Shown here piece after piece: positions 31,533-36,079 of a DNA stretch of 36,079 nucleotides. Numbering within the stretch: position 1 is the first letter of the stretch; each line of letters begins with the position of its first letter. Under the pieces are notes generated by a model. It was not told where the DNA came from. It searched no databases and was given only the letters and a program-made list of their open reading frames with translations. Source of the stretch: an archaeon (GTDB lineage Archaea; Thermoproteota; Nitrososphaeria; Nitrososphaerales; Gagatemarchaeaceae); NCBI GenBank assembly GCA_021848045.1, contig JAJZNC010000003.1, positions 1 through 36,079 on the forward strand, in the 5' to 3' direction. A program made the translations under genes and the position numbers.

Positions 31533-31683
31533 CAGCTTAGGACCTCTTCAAAGCAGGTTGAGGAGAAGGTTCCTTGCATTTTCGGTGCGCCGGCTTGGCT
31601 TGGCAAATTATTAAAGCGTTTACCCGTCCCTGGTCGGAGAGCGCGCTGCGAGAGAAAGCAGGCTGCGCGTCTCGCGTCCATGT

Positions 31684-31693
31684 AATTAAATAG
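31684..31693 (+). promoter_or_regulatory. TATA-like element of paralogue B
   Basis: AATTAAATAG, centre about 28 bases before ATG 31716. Supports a leaderless start. Confidence 0.55.
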
Positions 31694-31715
31694 CTCACCC
31701 CTTGCGGCGAAAGGC

Positions 31716-32291
31716 ATGCAGCCTTTGCGCTTGGACAGGTTGGTTAGATATTTCATCTACATGACAATTTTCAACGTTTTCGCGGCGGTGGCATTCACCA
31801 CGCCGGTCATCATCCCTCAGCTGGCGTTCCCGCTGAAGCTCACCGTCTGGCCGGGGACTTGGATGTTCATCGCGTACTTCGTCTTCCTGATAGTCGGGGT
31901 GCTCGGGACCCTAGGATGGGCGGTCTTCCTCGACCTGATCAGGAGGGTCACGGGGGTCGAGTCCTGCGACAAGTTCCTCGCCATCACAAGCCTCGTCCTG
32001 ATCGAGGTGCCCGTCTACACCCAGGCGAGCCTGATGTTCACCGCAGGGTACATCGGCGGGACGTACGCCTTCGCCACCCAGGTCGGGTCGGCGCTTATCA
32101 CTTACATCATAGGGCCGCTGGTCATCCCGATAGGGGTCTCGATCTTCATCTACCTAGTCGGGACCCTCCTGGGGCTCATGAACGTGGTCTTCATCTTCAG
32201 CGACAGCCGCCAGCCGCCCCAGGGTACCGCCCCGCAGGCCTCCCAGGCGCCTCCCTCGGCTGCCGCTGTCACGGCGCGCGTGCGGGCCTGA
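31716..32291 (+). CDS. Unknown four-helix membrane protein, divergent paralogue B
   Basis: 191 residues, four helices, paralogous to the minus-strand neighbour through the WPGTW-x-FI-x-YF segment and the following helix pair. It lacks the two-Cys loop of paralogue A and has a Pro/Ala/Gln-rich tail (QPPQGTAPQASQAPPSA). The ATG is 28 bases after a TATA-like element. The following small membrane protein is on the same strand with its own TATA-like element. Function unknown. The shared WPGTW loop, probably facing outside, may be an interaction surface. Confidence 0.72.
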   Translation: MQPLRLDRLVRYFIYMTIFNVFAAVAFTTPVIIPQLAFPLKLTVWPGTWMFIAYFVFLIVGVLGTLGWAVFLDLIRRVTGVESCDKFLAITSLVLIEVPVYTQASLMFTAGYIGGTYAFATQVGSALITYIIGPLVIPIGVSIFIYLVGTLLGLMNVVFIFSDSRQPPQGTAPQASQAPPSAAAVTARVRA

Positions 32292-32300
32292 GCCGAGGGA

Positions 32301-32310
32301 ACGCTAAAAA
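32301..32310 (+). promoter_or_regulatory. TATA-like element of the small two-helix protein gene
   Basis: ACGCTAAAAA, about 28 bases before ATG 32334. Confidence 0.45.
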
Positions 32311-32333
32311 GAGGCCGCTCTGGGTTGCCAGCC

Positions 32334-32549
32334 ATGCCGTCGGAGTCCGTCCTTAGGGAGCCGACACTGTACTGGGCGATATCTGTGCTGACCCTTCTCG
32401 CCGGGGCCAGCTTCGTCTACGTCGCGATAAAGGCCCCGTTCTTCTGGGGCGTGATCTTCATCCCCGGGGTTGTCCTCCTGAACGTCTGGCTCATCGCCAC
32501 CATCATCGGGGCGGTTTTCGCCCTCCAGAGACGCAAGTCTGCGGCATAA
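32334..32549 (+). CDS. Small two-helix membrane protein
   Basis: 71 residues with two membrane helices (LYWAISVLTLLAGASFVYVAI and GVIFIPGVVLLNVWLIATIIGAVFAL) joined by a short KAPFFW turn and ending QRRKSAA. ATG 32334 is preferred over TTG 32325 because of the TATA-like spacing. No family recognised. Its position after paralogue B suggests a membrane complex partner. Small, so confidence rests on the promoter and the clean helix pattern. Confidence 0.62.
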   Translation: MPSESVLREPTLYWAISVLTLLAGASFVYVAIKAPFFWGVIFIPGVVLLNVWLIATIIGAVFALQRRKSAA

Positions 32550-32595
32550 AGGTCACGAGCCGCTAGAGCTCAGACCGGCCGCGCGGTCCCCGCGA

Positions 32596-33354
32596 TCAGC
32601 CCGTGACTATGACCTGCGCGGTGGTGGATATGTGGGCGCCGCTGTAGGAGACCGTCCCCGCGGCGGTGAACGTGTGGCCGTAGATGTCATACTGCCCAAG
32701 GTTTCCGGTGCCCGAGGAGAACGACCCGTTGGTCGCCGTGACGTCGTGCATGTCGGGTCCGAGGTCTGGGCTGGAGGAGGGGTCGAGGTTCAGCCAGTAC
32801 ACCTTGGTGCCCACCGGGACCGTGAGAGAGCCTGGATGGAACGCGTTACCTTGGATGACCACCAGGGCCGCGACGCTCTTTATCGGCATCGGGGTGGAGT
32901 ATACGCTTGAGCCCGCGGTCGCGACCACCTTCATGGTCGAGTTGACCACCGTTGCCCCCGAGGAGGCCGAGAGCGTCATGGTGACGCCCGTCTGGAGGTC
33001 TGCCGGGAGGCTCACAGAGCTCGGCTGGAACGTCACGCTTACCCCGCTTGGGAGGGACGCGGCCGAGAAGGTATAGTTCCCGGTCACCGTCCCGATCGCG
33101 GTCATGCTGAGGACGACCGACATGTTCTGGTTGGGTGCGACCATCAGCGGCTGAGGCGTGCTGATCGAGAGCTGCCCCGTGGAGGTGGGGCTACCCGACG
33201 AAGTCGCGGAGGTGGAAGCGGTGGTCGAGAGCGAAGCGGTGGTGCTCGTGGTCTTCGCCACCATCGGGATCTCTATGTAGAACGCCGCCGCTATGATGAT
33301 GACCACAACCAGAAGGCCGACAGTTGCGCTTACCCCGGAACGGTGCTCCTTCAA
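32596..33354 (-). CDS. Pilin-type-anchored cupredoxin-fold surface protein (Cys ligand absent), paralogue 3
   Basis: 252 residues. HRSGVSATVGLLVVVIIIAAAF at the N-terminus is a pilin-like start (Arg, then GVS before a long hydrophobic helix), followed by a Ser/Thr linker, an Ig-like domain (STPQPLMVAPNQNMSVVLSM, GVSVTFQPSSV) and a cupredoxin fold (GNAFHPGSLTVPVGTKVYWLN, DMHDVTATNG, HTFTAAGTVSYSGAH). The loop that should hold Cys-x2-His reads SGAH: Cys has become Ser while His is kept and Met is gone. It has the same domain order as the two genes near 4-5 kb but is quite diverged. TTG 33352-33354 is 29 bases after a TATA-like element, so a leaderless TTG start is likely. Confidence 0.8.
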   Translation of the reverse strand: MKEHRSGVSATVGLLVVVIIIAAAFYIEIPMVAKTTSTTASLSTTASTSATSSGSPTSTGQLSISTPQPLMVAPNQNMSVVLSMTAIGTVTGNYTFSAASLPSGVSVTFQPSSVSLPADLQTGVTMTLSASSGATVVNSTMKVVATAGSSVYSTPMPIKSVAALVVIQGNAFHPGSLTVPVGTKVYWLNLDPSSSPDLGPDMHDVTATNGSFSSGTGNLGQYDIYGHTFTAAGTVSYSGAHISTTAQVIVTG

Positions 33355-33378
33355 ACCGTCCCCACCCCCGATTTCACG

Positions 33379-33390
33379 GATTTATCTTTT
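33379..33390 (-). promoter_or_regulatory. TATA-like element of cupredoxin paralogue 3
   Basis: Minus strand AAAAGATAAATC, about 29 bases before TTG 33354. Confidence 0.55.
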
Positions 33391-33493
33391 TCCGGCAGCC
33401 GGGTCGGCGTCCCCCCTACCGCGCTCCCCCTCGGATTGGGCTTTCGACCGAACCGTGCGCGCGGCGGGCGGTAGCAGGCACCGTGGCAGGGCC

Positions 33494-34369
33494 CTATCCT
33501 CGGACATTCTCCCGCGAGACCCTCCAGCGCAGCCCCCCGGAGACCAGCCTGACGGCCAGGTAGAGTCCGAAGACGATCGCGGTTATGAAGAAGCTGACCG
33601 GGTAGGGCGTGAAGAAGGCGACGAAGAGCCCCAGCCAGACCGCGAACAGGGATATCGCGACAGAGATGACTATCGCGCGCTGCGGGCGCCTGGCGATGTA
33701 TGTCGCCGTTGCGGCCGGCGTGACCATCAGCGAGAAGATCAGCAGCACCCCGGTCACCTGGACAGAGAACGAGACCGCCACCGCCACGATCAGCATGAAT
33801 GCCGTCCCCAAGAAGAGCATCGGCATCCCCTTGGCCTCCGCCACCTCCTCGTCGAGGGACGCGAAGAGGAGGGGCCTGTAGAGGAAGCCGAGGAAGGCCA
33901 GGATGGCCGCGCAGGCCGCCACCGTCAGCTCGACGGCCCCCGAGCTTATCCCCAGGATCTCCCCGAAGAGGATCGAGTACGCCTCCGTCTCGTATCCGCT
34001 GTAGAGGCTGATGAACAGCAGCCCGAGCCCCAGCGAGAACGCCAGCACTATCCCTATCTGGGTGTCGCGGTTCGCAGCCCTCCGCCCGAGCGCGGCGATG
34101 CCGAGGCCCCCGAGGATCGAGCCCGCCAGGAGCCCGAGTATCGGGGCGACGGACAGCAGCACGGCTGCCGCTGCCCCCGCGAACCCGATCTCGGAGAAGG
34201 CGTGAGCCGTGAAAGCCGAGCGCCTGAGGACGACGAAATATCCCGTGCACCCGGCGAGTATCGCTATGACGGTCCCCGCCTCGAAGGCGTGTTGCATGAA
34301 CTGATACCGCCACATCTCCTCCAGATCGACGACGGGGTTCGGGTCGATCCCGAAGAGCAGGCCGCCCAA
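33494..34369 (-). CDS. znuB: ZnuB-type metal ABC permease
   Basis: A 291-residue membrane permease of the ABC-3 (zinc/manganese/iron) family with about eight to nine helices. Typical segments are AGCTGYFVVLRRSAFTAHAFSEIGFAG (residues about 39-65, the conserved SHA-like loop, here AHA), the FGEILGIS stretch and VTGVLLIFSLMVTPAATA (about 205-222). It forms the channel of the importer whose ATPase and binding protein lie directly upstream on the same strand. The TTG start is one base after the ATPase stop, so the genes are translationally coupled. The exact metal cannot be told; Zn or Mn is most likely. Confidence 0.9.
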   Translation of the reverse strand: MGGLLFGIDPNPVVDLEEMWRYQFMQHAFEAGTVIAILAGCTGYFVVLRRSAFTAHAFSEIGFAGAAAAVLLSVAPILGLLAGSILGGLGIAALGRRAANRDTQIGIVLAFSLGLGLLFISLYSGYETEAYSILFGEILGISSGAVELTVAACAAILAFLGFLYRPLLFASLDEEVAEAKGMPMLFLGTAFMLIVAVAVSFSVQVTGVLLIFSLMVTPAATATYIARRPQRAIVISVAISLFAVWLGLFVAFFTPYPVSFFITAIVFGLYLAVRLVSGGLRWRVSRENVRG

Positions 34370-34370
34370 G

Positions 34371-35204
34371 CTACGCGTCGACCCCCTCTCCGTGGTGCTC
34401 CTCTACGCCGATGATGGCCACGTTGCCGTGCGGGTCGCGGAGCACCTCCACCTGTATCCCATAGAGCGACGTCAGGCTCTCCGAGGTTAGGACCTTCCCC
34501 GGGGTGCCCGTCGCCACCTTGCCGTTCGCGATGTACATGACCTTGTCGAGGTGAGGAAGGAGGGGGTTGATGTTGTGCGCTATGAGGAGGGCGGTGACAC
34601 CCCGCCTTCTCACGACGTCGTTGACGAGATGCAGCAGCTCGGTCTCGCGCCTGATGTCCAGGTTGGAGAGCGGCTCGTCGAGCAGCAGTATGTCCGGTCT
34701 GCTGACCAGCGCTTCGGCGAGGAAGATCCGCTGGAGCTCGCCTCCGGAAAGGACGCCGAGCGGCCTGCGGGCGAGCTCGGTGGCACCGACCGCCTCGAGG
34801 GCATCGAGCGCGGCCCTCTGGTCGCTGCGGCCGAACGGGTTGAACCCCCAGCGCTTCCCGGAGAGCCCGAGACGGACGAGCTCCTGAGCCTCGATGTTCG
34901 TATCTGAGTCTATCGTATGGCGCTGGGGGACGTACCCTATCCGCGTGTTCCCACGCCTGGGCTCCGCGCCGAGTATCCTGATGCTCCCGGCCAGCGCTGG
35001 CTGGAGGCCGAGGAGCATCCGGAAGAGGGTGGTCTTCCCGGCCCCGTTCGGCCCGATGACGGCCACGAACTCGCCCCGGCCGAAGGCAAAGTCCGCATCC
35101 CTCCAGACGACCTTCTCACGGTAGCCCGAGGTGACACCCTTGGCGACGATAAGGTCGGGGGCCGCCACTCCGACCTCGAGTGGCAGTCCCCGGGATATAG
35201 CCAT
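34371..35204 (-). CDS. znuC: ZnuC-type metal ABC ATPase
   Basis: A 277-residue ATPase of the metal importer. Walker A is GPNGAGKTT (51-59), the ABC signature is LSGGELQR (152-159), Walker B is DILLLDEP (171-178), then SNLD and the switch His210 (IAHN). The N-terminus (LIVAKGVTSGYREKVVWRDADF) and the Q-loop YVPQRH are typical of the ZnuC/MntA group. The tail has several His and Glu (VEEHHGEG), possibly metal-binding. It follows the binding protein stop by three bases and is followed by the permease with one base between. Confidence 0.93.
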   Translation of the reverse strand: MAISRGLPLEVGVAAPDLIVAKGVTSGYREKVVWRDADFAFGRGEFVAVIGPNGAGKTTLFRMLLGLQPALAGSIRILGAEPRRGNTRIGYVPQRHTIDSDTNIEAQELVRLGLSGKRWGFNPFGRSDQRAALDALEAVGATELARRPLGVLSGGELQRIFLAEALVSRPDILLLDEPLSNLDIRRETELLHLVNDVVRRRGVTALLIAHNINPLLPHLDKVMYIANGKVATGTPGKVLTSESLTSLYGIQVEVLRDPHGNVAIIGVEEHHGEGVDA

Positions 35205-35207
35205 TCT

Positions 35208-36079
35208 TCAGCTCCCCGGGGCCCCGGCATCGAGGCAGTTCTGGAGGCCCGCGACCTCGCCCTGCATCCAGGTCTGGAAGGAGAGGGTCGGGGGCTGGAT
35301 CGTCTCGGACACCTGCGCGAGGGGGACCCCGTACTGGGCGGCGACCGCCTTCATCTGCTGCGTGAGGGGAGTCACCGTCTGTTCGTTGTAGACGAGGCAG
35401 CGGACGGAGGTGTTTCCGCCCTCGAGCTGTTGCTGGAAGGTCGCGAGGTCGACGGGGGAGGGGTCGTTCCCTGCGGCCACAGCGAACATGAAGCCGATGG
35501 GCGAGACGATGTTCAGGCCTGTCGCGTTGGCCAGGAACTGGACGATGCTCTCCGTCGCCGCTATGCTGACGTTGCCCGAGTACTGGCGCAGGACGTGCTG
35601 CGAGACCGTCGCAGACCCGCCATACTGCGCCCTCATCTGCTGCTCCGCCTTCATGTAGTCCTGGTAGAGCGAGGAGTTCAGCGAGGAGTACTGCGAAGAG
35701 AAGTAGGAGGCGTCGGCGGGGTCGACTTTCACGAGGGCGGAGTACATCGCGTGCACGGTGTCGTTCACGTAGTAGGGGCTGTACCACAGGTGCGGATTGA
35801 CGGCCGCGTAGGTCGCCAGGGTATCGGGGAGGCCCACTATCTGCTGGGCGTCCAGGACTATCTGTCCTGGGCTGGCGCTCGCGCTGACCAGCTTCTGCGC
35901 CCAAGTGTCGTACTCCATCCCGTTGAATATGACGATCTTGGCGTTGGCGACCGCCCTGGCGTTGGCGAGGCTGGCCTCGTACTGGTGAGGGTCGGTGTTC
36001 GGGTCGGAGACTATGCTCGTGACGTTCCCGTGGACGCCGGCCAGCTGGCTGGCCAGGCTCCCCCAGAAGTTCTCCGCGG
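35208..36079 (-). CDS. znuA: Metal-binding ABC lipoprotein/receptor, ZnuA-type (N-terminus outside window)
   Basis: The 3' part (about 290 codons) of a cluster 9/A-1 metal-binding protein. The frame runs past the right edge, reading ENFWGSLASQL and then SDPNTDPHQYEAS, which holds the first metal-ligand His (DPHxYE), KIVIFNGMEYDTW and VNPHLWYSP (second His). The third normal His position reads SQHVLRQY and the fourth (acidic) appears in VYNEQTV. It would carry Zn or Mn to the ZnuB/ZnuC pair and is the first gene of that operon. The C-terminus has a late Cys (GLQNCLDAG). Signal peptide and promoter are beyond the window. Confidence 0.9.
   Translation of the reverse strand, partial: AENFWGSLASQLAGVHGNVTSIVSDPNTDPHQYEASLANARAVANAKIVIFNGMEYDTWAQKLVSASASPGQIVLDAQQIVGLPDTLATYAAVNPHLWYSPYYVNDTVHAMYSALVKVDPADASYFSSQYSSLNSSLYQDYMKAEQQMRAQYGGSATVSQHVLRQYSGNVSIAATESIVQFLANATGLNIVSPIGFMFAVAAGNDPSPVDLATFQQQLEGGNTSVRCLVYNEQTVTPLTQQMKAVAAQYGVPLAQVSETIQPPTLSFQTWMQGEVAGLQNCLDAGAPGS

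Overview
The window looks like a high-GC archaeon. Almost every gene is preceded by a TATA-like element instead of a bacterial -35/-10 pair, and in about a dozen cases that element lies 27-33 bases before the start codon, as in leaderless archaeal transcription. TTG and GTG starts are frequent. DUF4443 and DUF929 proteins, Tat-exported binding proteins and pilin-type N-termini also fit an archaeon. I would guess a heterotrophic relative of Nitrososphaeria/Thaumarchaeota, but no rRNA or ribosomal marker is present to prove it. I see no tRNA, rRNA, CRISPR array, insertion sequence or phage gene.

Layout. 1-5.5 kb (mostly minus strand): end of an unidentified plus-strand gene, a short-chain dehydrogenase, a HEAT-repeat protein, a DUF4443 regulator, a membrane-anchored DUF929 thioredoxin-like protein, and two tandem cupredoxin-fold surface proteins, one with a very long serine linker. 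5.7-8.8 kb: a large duplicated and fused surface protein, a ZIP-type metal transporter and a small membrane protein. 8.9-15.2 kb: two PQQ-type beta-propeller dehydrogenase-like proteins, an MFS exporter, and a PqqC homologue translationally coupled to a winged-helix/V4R regulator. 16-25 kb: a SET-domain protein, then a carbohydrate-type ABC importer (two permeases, a MalK-like ATPase, two Tat-exported binding proteins) with a cupredoxin-like anchor protein in the permease operon, two tandem secreted paralogues of unknown function and a Cys-rich secreted protein. 25.3-27.2 kb: a methyltransferase and an aldo/keto reductase. 27.2-33.4 kb: a third, larger PQQ-type propeller protein, a gene-free stretch, a membrane-anchored NTF2-like protein, two divergent paralogous membrane proteins, a small two-helix protein and a third cupredoxin-fold protein. 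33.5-36.1 kb: a ZnuABC-type metal importer, cut by the window edge.

How it may work together. The recurring theme is oxidation chemistry outside the membrane: three anchored PQQ-type propeller proteins, a PqqC-like protein, four cupredoxin-like domains, a sugar-type importer and metal importers. The interesting part is that the expected active-site residues are altered in a consistent way. The PqqC homologue lacks the known histidines, the three propellers have Asp in place of the usual metal-binding Glu and have lost the metal-binding Asn, and three cupredoxin domains have Ser in place of the copper-binding Cys. Either these are divergent enzymes with a changed cofactor or metal, or folds reused for binding at the cell surface. 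All homology calls were made by eye from motifs; no search was run.
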